A stretch of DNA of 64,000 bases from Bog-756 sp963769765. GTDB taxonomy: Bacteria > Actinomycetota > Acidimicrobiia > Acidimicrobiales > RAAP-2. This document shows positions 1 through 7,845 of the stretch, piece after piece. Within the stretch, counting starts at the first letter, position 1, and each line of letters opens with the position of its first letter. The translations under genes were made by a program, and so were the position numbers. The notes beneath the pieces were generated by a model. The model did not search any database. It had not been told where the DNA came from and saw nothing but the letters and a program-made list of their open reading frames with translations. The DNA lies in NCBI GenBank assembly GCA_963769765.1, contig CAVYNA010000002.1:209999-273998 (forward strand), given 5' to 3'.

Positions 1-723
1 CGCTTCGAGGTCCCCGACGACCTTGCCGTCCGCGAGGAACACGACCCGGTCGGCGTTGGCGGCACCCCTCGGGTCGTGGGTCACCATGCTGATGGTCTGA
101 CCGAACTCGCTGACCGACCGCCGGAGGAAGCCGAGGAGCTCCATGGAGGAGTTCGAGTCGAGGTTGCCCGTCGGCTCGTCGGCGAAGATGAGCTCCGGTC
201 GTCCGATCAGTGCACGTGCGCACGCCACGCGTTGCTGCTGCCCGCCCGAGAGCTCGTTCGGCCGGTGGGAGAGCCGGTCGCCGATGGCCAGCTGTGTGAC
301 GAGCTCGTCGAACCACCCGCGGTCGGCCGGCCGGCCGGCGAGGTCGGCCGGGAGCAGGATGTTTTCTTCCGCGGTAAGCGTCGGGACCAGGTTGAACGAC
401 TGGAATACGAAGCCGATGCGGTCGCGCCGCAACCGGGTGAGCCCCGAGTCGTCGAGGGTGCTGATCTCCTCGTCGCCGATGAAGACCCGACCGGACGTCG
501 GGCGATCGAGCCCGGCCATGCAGTGCATGAGCGTCGACTTGCCCGATCCCGAGGGACCCATGACGGCCGTGAAGCGCCCGCGCTCGAATGCCACGTCGAT
601 CCCGTCGAGTGCGCGCACCATGGTGTCGGTCGAGCCATAGGTCTTGGTCAGCCCGACCGCCCGGGCGGCGGCAGATGGCGGCGGAGCCGCCGGGCTCGGG
701 GCATCAGGGACGGTCACGGTCAT
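1..723 (-). CDS. ABC transporter ATP-binding protein (MacB/LolD type), 3' end outside window
   Basis: ATPase subunit of an ABC transporter of the MacB/LolD/FtsE group; it hydrolyses ATP on the cytoplasmic face for a partner permease, probably encoded beyond the window edge. From the ATG at 723 the 241 visible codons show Walker A GPSGSGKST (residues 56-64), the Q-loop phrase FVFQSFNLVPT (105-115), signature LSGGQQQR (158-165) and Walker B LIFADEP (178-184) followed by TGNLDS. The first ~20 residues are Ala/Pro-rich. The frame stays open to base 1, so the C-terminus is missing. The substrate cannot be told; this group usually exports lipoproteins, peptides or drugs, or remodels the envelope. 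Confidence 0.95.
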   Translation of the reverse strand, partial: MTVTVPDAPSPAAPPPSAAARAVGLTKTYGSTDTMVRALDGIDVAFERGRFTAVMGPSGSGKSTLMHCMAGLDRPTSGRVFIGDEEISTLDDSGLTRLRRDRIGFVFQSFNLVPTLTAEENILLPADLAGRPADRGWFDELVTQLAIGDRLSHRPNELSGGQQQRVACARALIGRPELIFADEPTGNLDSNSSMELLGFLRRSVSEFGQTISMVTHDPRGAANADRVVFLADGKVVGDLEA

Positions 724-747
724 GGCGGTCCGCCTTCTCGGGAAGGT

Positions 748-2421
748 TTGCAATGGACGGGGGCATCCGACAGCCTCGCGTCTCGTGGCAGCGGTGGCGA
801 GTCGACGCCCCACCGTGCAGCATGGGCCGGCCCGACCGTCGCCACCGGTTGCCGGCGGAGGTGTCCGGAGAGGAGCAGCACGCTGAGGCCATGGACAGCG
901 CACCTGGCGCCGGGGAGCCACCTCGACGAACGTGAACTCCTCGCGTCGGGGACGCTGCTGCGAGCGTGGACGTCCCGCTGGGCCGACGAGCCGGACGTGT
1001 TGATCTTCTCCGAGGCGGGCGGCGCGCCTGCGTGGGACGACGCGCCGGCGGGCGGTGGTCGGTCGGGCTGGTGGAGCGCCGGCGCGTTCGACGAGGCAAC
1101 CCGACGCGCGGCAGGCCGCCTCCGGGGCGCAGGCCTCTCGCCCGGGGACCGGGTGCTCTGGGCGACCGGCTCGTCGATCGCGTCGCTCGTCGCGCATGTG
1201 GGGGCCCTGCGGGCAGGACTGGTTGTCGTGCCGGCGAACGTGGCGCTGACCGAGCGCGAGCTGGTCTACCTCCTCGCCGATGCCCGCCCCCGCGCGGCGA
1301 TCCTCGAGCGGCCAAGACAGTCGGCGTGGGCCCGCGTTGCTGCGGAAGGGCTCGTCGTGACCGGACCCGAGCTCGACCTGCCCGACGCACCTTGCGACGC
1401 AATCGACGAGGCGCTGCCCGAGGACCCGGCGCTGCTCTGCTACACGTCGGGCACGACCGGCACGCCGAAGGGCGCCGTGCTGCGTCACCGGCACCTGCTG
1501 GCGGCGACCGAGTCGGTGCGGCTCGCCTGGCGATGGTCGCCGGAGGACCGCCTCGTGCACAGCCTCCCCATCTTCCATGCGCACGGGCTCTGCGTCGGTG
1601 TCTATGGCACCCTGCTCGCCGGTTCGTCTGCGGTCCTGCTTCCTTCGTTCGACCCGGGCGCCGTGGTCGAGGCGGCCGAACGGAACCGTGCGTCCCTCTT
1701 CTTCGGTGTGCCGACGATGTACCACCGGATCCTCCGCGCCGGGGTGGCCGGTGAGCTCTCCGGCCTGCGCCTGTGCGTCTCGGGATCGGCACCGCTCCCA
1801 CGCGAGCTGTTCGAGGGCGTCCGAGCGGCGAGCGGCCAGCGCGTGCTCGAGCGGTACGGCATGACCGAGACGTTGATGAACGTGTCCAACCCGTGCGACG
1901 GCGAGCGCAGACCCGGCACGGTCGGCTTCCCGCTCCCTTGCGTCGACGTGGTGTTGGCGCAGGACGCGGAGATCCTGGTCCGAGGGCCCAACGTGTTCGA
2001 CGGCTACTGGGAGCGACCTTCGGAGACCGCAGAGGCCTTCGGCACCGATGACACTGGCAGCAGCTGGTTCCACACCGGGGACCTCGGGGAGGACCGGGAC
2101 GGCTACCTGGTGATCAGGGGGCGGAGCAAGGAGCTGATCATCTCCGGTGGGTACAACATCTACCCGGCGGAAGTCGAGGACGTGCTGCGCAACCATCCGT
2201 CGATCATCGACGTGGCCGTCACCGGCACTGCGTCCGCGGAGTGGGGTGAAGTGGTCACCGCCTGGGTCGTCACGGACGGGCCCGTGCCGACCGTCGAGGA
2301 GCTGGCTGCCTTCACTGCCCCGCTCCTCGCCGCCTACAAGCGACCGCGGTTGGTCAGGTCGGTCGACATGGTGCCGCGCAACGCACTCGGCAAGGTGGTG
2401 CGGGCCGCGCTCGGATCTTGA
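748..2421 (+). CDS. AMP-forming acyl-CoA synthetase (malonyl-CoA synthetase-like)
   Basis: Adenylate-forming ligase that activates a carboxylic acid with ATP and CoA. It carries the P-loop YTSGTTGTPKGA (from about residue 232), the A5-like YGMTET, the hinge/A8 region GRSKELIISGGYNIYP (about 459) and the A10 catalytic lysine in NALGKVVR (K549). FFGVPTMYHRIL and overall length resemble malonyl-CoA synthetase MatB, but the substrate is inferred. The start is a problem: homology should begin near LLRAWTSRWADEPDVL (about 946), yet no in-frame ATG or GTG lies between 748 and 946. TTG 748 is the nearest normal candidate; CTG codons at 883 or 904, or an upstream frameshift, are alternatives. The gene diverges from the ABC ATPase gene. 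Confidence 0.88.
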   Translation: MQWTGASDSLASRGSGGESTPHRAAWAGPTVATGCRRRCPERSSTLRPWTAHLAPGSHLDERELLASGTLLRAWTSRWADEPDVLIFSEAGGAPAWDDAPAGGGRSGWWSAGAFDEATRRAAGRLRGAGLSPGDRVLWATGSSIASLVAHVGALRAGLVVVPANVALTERELVYLLADARPRAAILERPRQSAWARVAAEGLVVTGPELDLPDAPCDAIDEALPEDPALLCYTSGTTGTPKGAVLRHRHLLAATESVRLAWRWSPEDRLVHSLPIFHAHGLCVGVYGTLLAGSSAVLLPSFDPGAVVEAAERNRASLFFGVPTMYHRILRAGVAGELSGLRLCVSGSAPLPRELFEGVRAASGQRVLERYGMTETLMNVSNPCDGERRPGTVGFPLPCVDVVLAQDAEILVRGPNVFDGYWERPSETAEAFGTDDTGSSWFHTGDLGEDRDGYLVIRGRSKELIISGGYNIYPAEVEDVLRNHPSIIDVAVTGTASAEWGEVVTAWVVTDGPVPTVEELAAFTAPLLAAYKRPRLVRSVDMVPRNALGKVVRAALGS

Positions 2422-2436
2422 GACCCGCGACCGGGC

Positions 2437-2946
2437 TCACGAGGTGAAGTCGCCGGCGTGCTCGCGCAGCCGTCGCACGATCCGGGTCAGCTGCCGCTGA
2501 TCGGCGGTTCCCAGTGCCTCGAGCCCGAAGGAGACGCTGTTCACCGCCGCCGTCGCGCGCTTCACCAACCGCCTCCCCTCCTCGGTGATCTCGGCGAGCG
2601 TGGTGCGTCCGTCGGTCGGATGTGGCATGCGCCGGACGAGGCCCTGCCCCTCGAGGCGGTCCACGATGTTGGTGACGCTCGTGGGATGGATCATGAGGCG
2701 CTGCCCCATCTTGCCGAGGGGGAGCGAACCACGCCGGCTGAACGAGAGCAGGACGAGGCCCTCGTAGCGAGCGAACGTCAGCCCGAAGGGCCGGAGCGCG
2801 CCGTCGACCGCTGCGAGCACCATCTGCTGGGCCCGCATGACCGACGTCGCCGCGGCCATCGCGTCACTGACGTCGTCTCCCCAACGCACGGCCCACTGCG
2901 TGCGGGCTTCGTCGATCGGGTCGAACTCGAGCGGCGCGGGAGTCAC
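2437..2946 (-). CDS. MarR-family transcriptional regulator
   Basis: A 169-residue winged-helix repressor of the MarR type. The recognition region (GSLPLGKMGQRLMIHPTSVTN, about residues 73-93) is followed by the wing with the family's D-x-R motif (PTDGRT). MarR proteins bind as dimers to palindromes and usually respond to small ligands. The GTG start at 2946 lies 8 bases after a TAGCCT -10 box, and an inverted repeat straddles that box, so autoregulation is likely. It is convergent with the acyl-CoA synthetase gene (15-base gap) and divergent from the BtuF-like gene; either could be a target. The ligand is unknown. Confidence 0.93.
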   Translation of the reverse strand: MTPAPLEFDPIDEARTQWAVRWGDDVSDAMAAATSVMRAQQMVLAAVDGALRPFGLTFARYEGLVLLSFSRRGSLPLGKMGQRLMIHPTSVTNIVDRLEGQGLVRRMPHPTDGRTTLAEITEEGRRLVKRATAAVNSVSFGLEALGTADQRQLTRIVRRLREHAGDFTS

Positions 2947-2954
2947 CGAAACGG

Positions 2955-2974
2955 AGGCTATCGTCTCGCGATAG
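2955..2974. promoter_or_regulatory. marR promoter and candidate MarR operator
   Basis: On the minus strand TAGCCT (2960-2955) is a good actinobacterial -10 box, 8 bases before the GTG start of marR. A perfect inverted repeat CTATCG-N5-CGATAG (2958-2963 and 2969-2974) overlaps this box. The geometry suits autorepression by the adjacent MarR protein and would also cover the space in front of the divergent gene at 3021. Confidence 0.55.
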
Positions 2975-3020
2975 GCGGACCGCCTGGCGGTGCGACCCGC
3001 TTGACGGGACAGAGGTGGCG

Positions 3021-3836
3021 ATGGCGCTCACGGACGATCTCGGTGCCGAGGTCGCGATGGACCGATGGCCGGAGAGGATCGTCTCCCTCGTCCCCTCCCT
3101 GACCGAGACGCTCGCCGAGACCGTCCGCGACCGGCTGGTCGGCGCGACGGAGTGGTGCAGTCGGCCCGCCGATCTCGAGGTCACCCGCGTGCGAGGCACG
3201 AAGAATCCCGATGTCGACGCGATCCTCGCCCTCGAGCCCGAGCTGGTGGTCGCCAATCGGGAGGAGAACCGGAAGATCGACGTCGAGCGGCTCCGTGCCG
3301 CGGGTGTGGCCGTCTGGGTGACCGCGATCGACTCGGTCGACGAGGCAATTGCCTCGATCACCCGGCTCTTCGCCGTGGCGCTCGGTGCGCCGGTGCCCGC
3401 ATGGGTCACGACGGCCGCGTCGATCTGGGCATCGCCGCCACCGCTGCCTGCCGCCCGGGTCATCGTGCCGATCTGGCGCGATCCGTGGATGGTGATCGGA
3501 CCGGACACGTTCGCCGGCGACGTCGTCTCCCGGCTGGGACTGGTCAACGCATGTCCACCCTCGTCCGGGCGCTACCCGAAGATCGACCTCGAGGTCCTGC
3601 GCGCGGCCGCACCGGACCTGGTGGTCCTGCCCGACGAACCGTATGCATTCTCGGGGGAGGACGGTCCCGAAGCGTTCGAGGGGATTGCCGTCGCCCTGGT
3701 GTCGGGCCGGAGCCTGACCTGGTACGGGCCGTCGATGCCGGAGGCGTGGACCGAGCTCTCGGAGGCGATCGGCGCCGCGCTCGGCCCGGACACGCGACCC
3801 GCCCCGGATCCTCGGGCTCAGACGTTCCGTCGGTAG
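3021..3836 (+). CDS. BtuF-like helical-backbone metal/cobalamin-binding protein without signal peptide
   Basis: A 271-residue protein of the periplasmic-binding-protein fold used for vitamin B12 and iron-siderophore capture (BtuF/FhuD group). It shows the typical opening RIVSLVPSLTETLAE, then ATEWCS, VRGTKNPDVDAILALEPELVVAN-like spacing, and a second lobe from about residue 150. It has no signal peptide or lipobox and no ABC partners nearby, so it should be cytoplasmic. ATG 3021 is chosen because AGAGG lies five bases upstream; GTG 3015 is also possible. Its 3' end overlaps the convergent icmF gene by 19 bases. Beside a B12-dependent mutase, a role in cobalamin binding is plausible but is inference. 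Confidence 0.82.
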   Translation: MALTDDLGAEVAMDRWPERIVSLVPSLTETLAETVRDRLVGATEWCSRPADLEVTRVRGTKNPDVDAILALEPELVVANREENRKIDVERLRAAGVAVWVTAIDSVDEAIASITRLFAVALGAPVPAWVTTAASIWASPPPLPAARVIVPIWRDPWMVIGPDTFAGDVVSRLGLVNACPPSSGRYPKIDLEVLRAAAPDLVVLPDEPYAFSGEDGPEAFEGIAVALVSGRSLTWYGPSMPEAWTELSEAIGAALGPDTRPAPDPRAQTFRR

Positions 3837-6800
3837 GAACCGCCGACATCGAAGAGCGCGCCGGTGATCTCGCCGAGGGTCGCGTGCCGGACCGTCGACG
3901 TCAGCTCCGCGAACACGTTGCCGCCGTTGATCACCACTTCACGGAGGGCGTCGAGCGCGGCCTCGCGATCGGTGGCATGGACGTCTTTGAACTTGCGGAG
4001 ACGGGCGAGCTGGCGCTGCTTCTCCTCCTCGGTCGATCGGGCCAGCTCGATGGCGCCTGTCACATCCGGGGGGGAAACGGTCGTGAAGGTGTTCACCCCG
4101 ACGATCGGAAGCGACCCGTCGTGCTTGCGCTCCTCGTAGAGCATCGAGTCGTCCTGGATGCGCCCACGTTGGTAGCCGGTCTCCATCGCACCGAGGACTC
4201 CGCCGCGCTCGTTGAGGCGGTCGAGCTCGGCGAGGACCGCCTCTTCGACGAGGTCGGTGAGCTCTTCGACCACGAAGCTCCCCTGCAGTGGGTTCTCGTT
4301 CGTCGCCAGCCCCCACTCCTTGTTGATGATCAGCTGGATGGCGAGGGCACGGCGGACCGACTCCTCCGTCGGTGTCGTGACCGCCTCGTCGTAGGCATTG
4401 GTGTGCAGGCTGTTGGCGTTGTCGTAGATCGCGCACAGCGCCTGCAGGGTGGTCCGGATGTCGTTGAACGCCATCTCCTGAGCGTGTAACGAACGCCCGG
4501 AGGTCTGGACGTGGTACTTGAGGCGTTGGGAGCGCTCGTTTGCGCCGTAACGGTCACGCATGGCGACAGCCCAGATCCTGCGCGCCACCCGCCCGATGAC
4601 CGTGTACTCCGGATCCATGCCGTTGGAGAAGAAGAACGAGAGGTGCGACGCAAAGTCGTCCACCGACATTCCGCGGGCGAGGTACGCCTCGACGTAGGTG
4701 AACCCGTTGGCGAGGGTGAACGCCAGCTGCGTGATGGGGTTCGCTCCTGCTTCGGCGATGTGGTATCCCGAAATCGACACCGAATAGAAGTTGGCGATCC
4801 GGTGCTCGACGAACCACTGCTGCACGTCGGCCATCACCTTCAGGGAGAACTCGGTCGAGAAGATGCAGGTGTTCTGGCCCTGGTCCTCCTTCAAGATGTC
4901 GGCCTGCACCGTGCCCCGGACCCGCTGGAGCACGTCGACCTCGATCGCCGAACGCTCGTGGTCGTCGGGTGGTCGTCCGTGTGTCGTCGCGAATCGGTCG
5001 AGCTGCTGATCGACCGCGACGTTGAAGTACATCGCGAGGATCGACGGCGCGGGCCCGTTGATGGTCATCGAGACCGAGGTGGTCGGATCGCAGAGGTCGA
5101 ACCCCGCAAAGAGGTCCCTCATGTCGTCGAGCGTCGCGATCGAGACTCCAGACGTCCCGATCTTTCCGTAGATGTCGGGGCGTTCGTCAGGATCGAACCC
5201 GTAGAGGGTGACCGAGTCGAAGGCGGTCGAGAGCCGCGTCGCCGGTTGGCCGTCGGCGAGCAGATGGAAGCGGAGGTTGGTCCTTTGCGCGTCACCCTCC
5301 CCCGCGAACATCCGCGCCGGATCTTCGCCTTCTCGCTTGAACGGGAAGACGCCCGCCGTAAAGGGGAAGTAGCCGGGCAGATGCTCCGAACGCAGCCACC
5401 GGAGGAGCTCCCCCGGTTCTGTCACACGAGGCAGCGCGACCCGGGGGACGGGCGTCCCCGAGAGGGACGTCCGCCGAGACGCCAGGGGTCGCCCGGCCGG
5501 TGGAACGGACGATCCTCCGGCCGGATCGAGGTCCTCCCCAGCCGGTGGTTCGTACGAGCTCCGGACCTCCACCCACTGCTCGAGGAGCTGGCGGCCCTCG
5601 GGTGAGCGCGAGGCATCCAGCCGGGCGGCCACCGCCGGGATGCCTCCGGCGTCGACGCCCTCTCCTTCGGCCAGGTGGATGACGGATTCGAGCTGCGACG
5701 CGAGGCGGGCCTCAGTCACCAACTGCTCGGTTCTCCGGTGGTACGTGCGCACGGAGTTCGCGATGTCAGAGAGATAGCCTGCTCGGGTCGCAGGGATCAG
5801 CGGCAAGGCCTTCGTCGACATCGTCGTCGCGACCCGCTCCAACACACCCCCTGTGACCGGCAGGCCCCGAGTGGCGAGCTCGTCTCTGAGGTGCTGGTAG
5901 AGGGCGGTCGTTCCGTCGTCGTCGAAGCGTGAGGCGATCGTGCCGAACACGGGGGGACGGGCTCCGGACCGGTCGGGGTGATCGCGCCGCCACTGGCGGC
6001 CGACCTGCCTGATCGCGTCGTCCCCGCCTCGCCGGTCGAACTTGTTGACTGCAACGACGTCAGCGAGCTCGAGCATGTCGATCTTCTCGAGTTGCGACGC
6101 GGCGCCGTACTCCGGCGTCATGACGTACAGCGAGAGATCCGCCACGTCGACCACCGCACCGTCGCCCTGGCCGATGCCGGGGGTCTCCACGATGACCAGG
6201 TCGAACCCGGCAATCGCACATGCTCTGGTCACGAGCGGGATGCCGACGGGCAGCTCGGTCGGCGACCCACGGGTGGCCATCGAGCGCATGAAGATGCGGG
6301 GCGACTCGATCGAGTTCATCCTGATCCGGTCGCCCAACAGTGCGCCTCCGCCTCGACGGCGCGTCGGATCGATGGCGATCACCGCGATGGAAAGCTTGTC
6401 CTCCTGGTCGTGGCGGAAGCGCCGGATCACCTCGTCGGTCAGGGAGGACTTGCCAGAGCCGCCGGTGCCGGTGATACCGAGGACCGGCACCCGTCGGCGT
6501 GTGGCGTGCCGAGTCAGGCCCGCACCGGTGGCCGGGTCGAGCGTCCCGAGCTCGATGTAGGTCAGGAGCCGGGCCAGCGCACCCGGATCGCCCGTGGCCA
6601 CCTCGTCGAGCGTCGGTGCGGGTCCATCGGCAAGGTCCCGGTCGCACTCCTCGATCAGCACATTGACCATGCGCTCGAGCCCGAGCTGTTGGCCGTCCGC
6701 GGGCGAGAAGATCCGTCGCACCCCGTAGGCCTCGAGCTCGCGGATCTCGTCGGCCACGATCACCCCGCCACCCCCGCCGTAGACCCGCACCTCCTGTCGA

Positions 6801-7066
6801 CCCTCTTCCGCGAGGCGGTCGACGAGGTACCGGAAGTACTCGACGTGGCCGCCCTGGTACGAGCTCACCGCGATGCCCTGCACGTCCTCGGCGACGGCGG
6901 CTCGGACGACTTCGTCGACCGAACGGTTGTGGCCCAGATGGACCACCTCGGCCCCCTGGGCCTGCAAGAGCCGCCGCATGATGTTGATCGCAGCGTCGTG
7001 ACCGTCGAAGAGGCTGGCGGCGGTGACGAACCGCACGGGGTGGCGCGGGCGGTAGAGGTCAGTCAC
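3818..7066 (-). CDS. icmF: Fused isobutyryl-CoA mutase (IcmF), B12-dependent
   Basis: A 1082-residue fusion of three parts: an N-terminal B12-binding domain with the cobalt-ligating DGHDAA motif (residues 21-26), a MeaB-like G-protein chaperone with P-loop GTGGSGKSS (lysine 206), and the C-terminal acyl-CoA mutase barrel (from about 555). This is the IcmF architecture. By eye-alignment the two substrate-selecting positions are Phe574 (in GVFPFKRE) and Gln731 (in QGQNTCIF), where methylmalonyl-CoA mutase has Tyr89 and Arg207, so isobutyryl-CoA/butyryl-CoA interconversion is expected. The start is GTG 7066 after a GGGAG element. The protein is cytoplasmic and acts in branched acyl-CoA metabolism. 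Confidence 0.96.
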   Translation of the reverse strand: MTDLYRPRHPVRFVTAASLFDGHDAAINIMRRLLQAQGAEVVHLGHNRSVDEVVRAAVAEDVQGIAVSSYQGGHVEYFRYLVDRLAEEGRQEVRVYGGGGGVIVADEIRELEAYGVRRIFSPADGQQLGLERMVNVLIEECDRDLADGPAPTLDEVATGDPGALARLLTYIELGTLDPATGAGLTRHATRRRVPVLGITGTGGSGKSSLTDEVIRRFRHDQEDKLSIAVIAIDPTRRRGGGALLGDRIRMNSIESPRIFMRSMATRGSPTELPVGIPLVTRACAIAGFDLVIVETPGIGQGDGAVVDVADLSLYVMTPEYGAASQLEKIDMLELADVVAVNKFDRRGGDDAIRQVGRQWRRDHPDRSGARPPVFGTIASRFDDDGTTALYQHLRDELATRGLPVTGGVLERVATTMSTKALPLIPATRAGYLSDIANSVRTYHRRTEQLVTEARLASQLESVIHLAEGEGVDAGGIPAVAARLDASRSPEGRQLLEQWVEVRSSYEPPAGEDLDPAGGSSVPPAGRPLASRRTSLSGTPVPRVALPRVTEPGELLRWLRSEHLPGYFPFTAGVFPFKREGEDPARMFAGEGDAQRTNLRFHLLADGQPATRLSTAFDSVTLYGFDPDERPDIYGKIGTSGVSIATLDDMRDLFAGFDLCDPTTSVSMTINGPAPSILAMYFNVAVDQQLDRFATTHGRPPDDHERSAIEVDVLQRVRGTVQADILKEDQGQNTCIFSTEFSLKVMADVQQWFVEHRIANFYSVSISGYHIAEAGANPITQLAFTLANGFTYVEAYLARGMSVDDFASHLSFFFSNGMDPEYTVIGRVARRIWAVAMRDRYGANERSQRLKYHVQTSGRSLHAQEMAFNDIRTTLQALCAIYDNANSLHTNAYDEAVTTPTEESVRRALAIQLIINKEWGLATNENPLQGSFVVEELTDLVEEAVLAELDRLNERGGVLGAMETGYQRGRIQDDSMLYEERKHDGSLPIVGVNTFTTVSPPDVTGAIELARSTEEEKQRQLARLRKFKDVHATDREAALDALREVVINGGNVFAELTSTVRHATLGEITGALFDVGGSYRRNV

Positions 7067-7123
7067 CCCCGTGGTCTCCCTTCGGACCGGTCAACCCCTG
7101 CGGTGGGCGACCCATCTCCCCAC

Positions 7124-7145
7124 ATTACTACAACGTCCTACTAAT
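7124..7145. promoter_or_regulatory. AT-rich imperfect 22-bp palindrome between icmF and the DoxX gene
   Basis: In a GC-rich intergenic region this stretch runs ATTACTA (7124-7130), a central ACGT, then TACTAAT (7139-7145). Eight of the eleven positions in each half are symmetric. It sits about 58-79 bases upstream of the icmF start and resembles an operator for a dimeric (for example TetR-type) regulator of acyl-CoA metabolism. No regulator of that type is encoded in the window. Confidence 0.4.
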
Positions 7146-7180
7146 CGTCGAGGGGCGGTCGCCGTGCGGTAGACATGGGC

Positions 7181-7216
7181 GGTCTTCACGGTCTTCACGG
7201 TCGTCACGGTCGTCAC
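7181..7216. repeat. Four tandem 9-bp units (GGTCKTCAC)
   Basis: Two copies of GGTCTTCAC (7181-7189, 7190-7198) are followed by two copies of GGTCGTCAC (7199-7207, 7208-7216). They lie upstream of the DoxX gene and in no convincing coding frame. Confidence 0.85.
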
Positions 7217-7289
7217 GATGTCGGGACATCTCGGAGCGAACCGTGCGGTACCGAGCCAACTCGACGAGCGATCTCACGGAGTGAACGTC

Positions 7290-7811
7290 ATGACCAACGT
7301 CCATGCGGCGGACCTCGCGTTGCTGGCCTTCCGGGTTGCGATCGGTGCGGTCTTCCTCGCGCACGGGATCAACCACATCTTCGGCGGTGGGAAGATCGCC
7401 GGCACTGGGCGGTGGTTCGAGAGCCTCGGCATGAAACCCGGATGGCTCCACGCCTGGACGGCCAGCATCACCGAGATCGGGGCCGGAACACTGCTGGTCT
7501 TCGGGTTGCTGACCCCGTTCGGCGGTGCGGGCGTGGTGGGGGTGATGCTGGTCGCGTGGATCACCAACCACTTGAAGAACGGGTTCTTCATCTTCCGACC
7601 GGGCGAGGGGTGGGAGTACGTGATGGTGCTCACGGTCTCGGGCTTCGTGCTCGCGGTCCTCGGACCAGGAGAGTGGAGCATCGACAACGCGGCGGGCCTG
7701 ACGGGGCTCTGGGGCTGGACCGGACTGTGGATCGCGCTCGTCGCCGGCGCCGGTGGTGCCGCAGCCCTGCTGGCAGGATTCTGGCGGCCCGACCGGAGCC
7801 CGAAGGGGTAG
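7290..7811 (+). CDS. DoxX-family integral membrane protein
   Basis: A 173-residue DoxX-type membrane protein with four likely membrane segments. The N-terminal helix ends in the characteristic FLAHGINHIFGGGK, followed by a short loop and WTASITEIGAGTLLVFGLLTP. DoxX proteins form membrane oxidoreductase modules or partner with SodA/SseA in mycobacteria; the activity here is unknown. ATG 7290 is chosen because ACGGAG lies seven bases upstream; GTG 7281 is in frame. It is divergent from icmF. Confidence 0.9.
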   Translation: MTNVHAADLALLAFRVAIGAVFLAHGINHIFGGGKIAGTGRWFESLGMKPGWLHAWTASITEIGAGTLLVFGLLTPFGGAGVVGVMLVAWITNHLKNGFFIFRPGEGWEYVMVLTVSGFVLAVLGPGEWSIDNAAGLTGLWGWTGLWIALVAGAGGAAALLAGFWRPDRSPKG

Positions 7812-7845
7812 GACCGCCACCACCCGGTCGTGGATGACCTGTGGG

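Noticed and set aside
704..1801. 365-codon minus-strand frame opposite the acyl-CoA synthetase
   Set aside because: Arg/Pro-rich composition without any domain, antisense to a clear enzyme; it also overlaps the start of the ABC ATPase.
4511..7144. Long open frames on the plus strand opposite icmF (for example 4511-5605 and 5978-7144)
   Set aside because: They mirror the icmF codon structure, have Arg/Asp/Val-rich shadow composition and no family motif. Such frames arise from high third-position GC.
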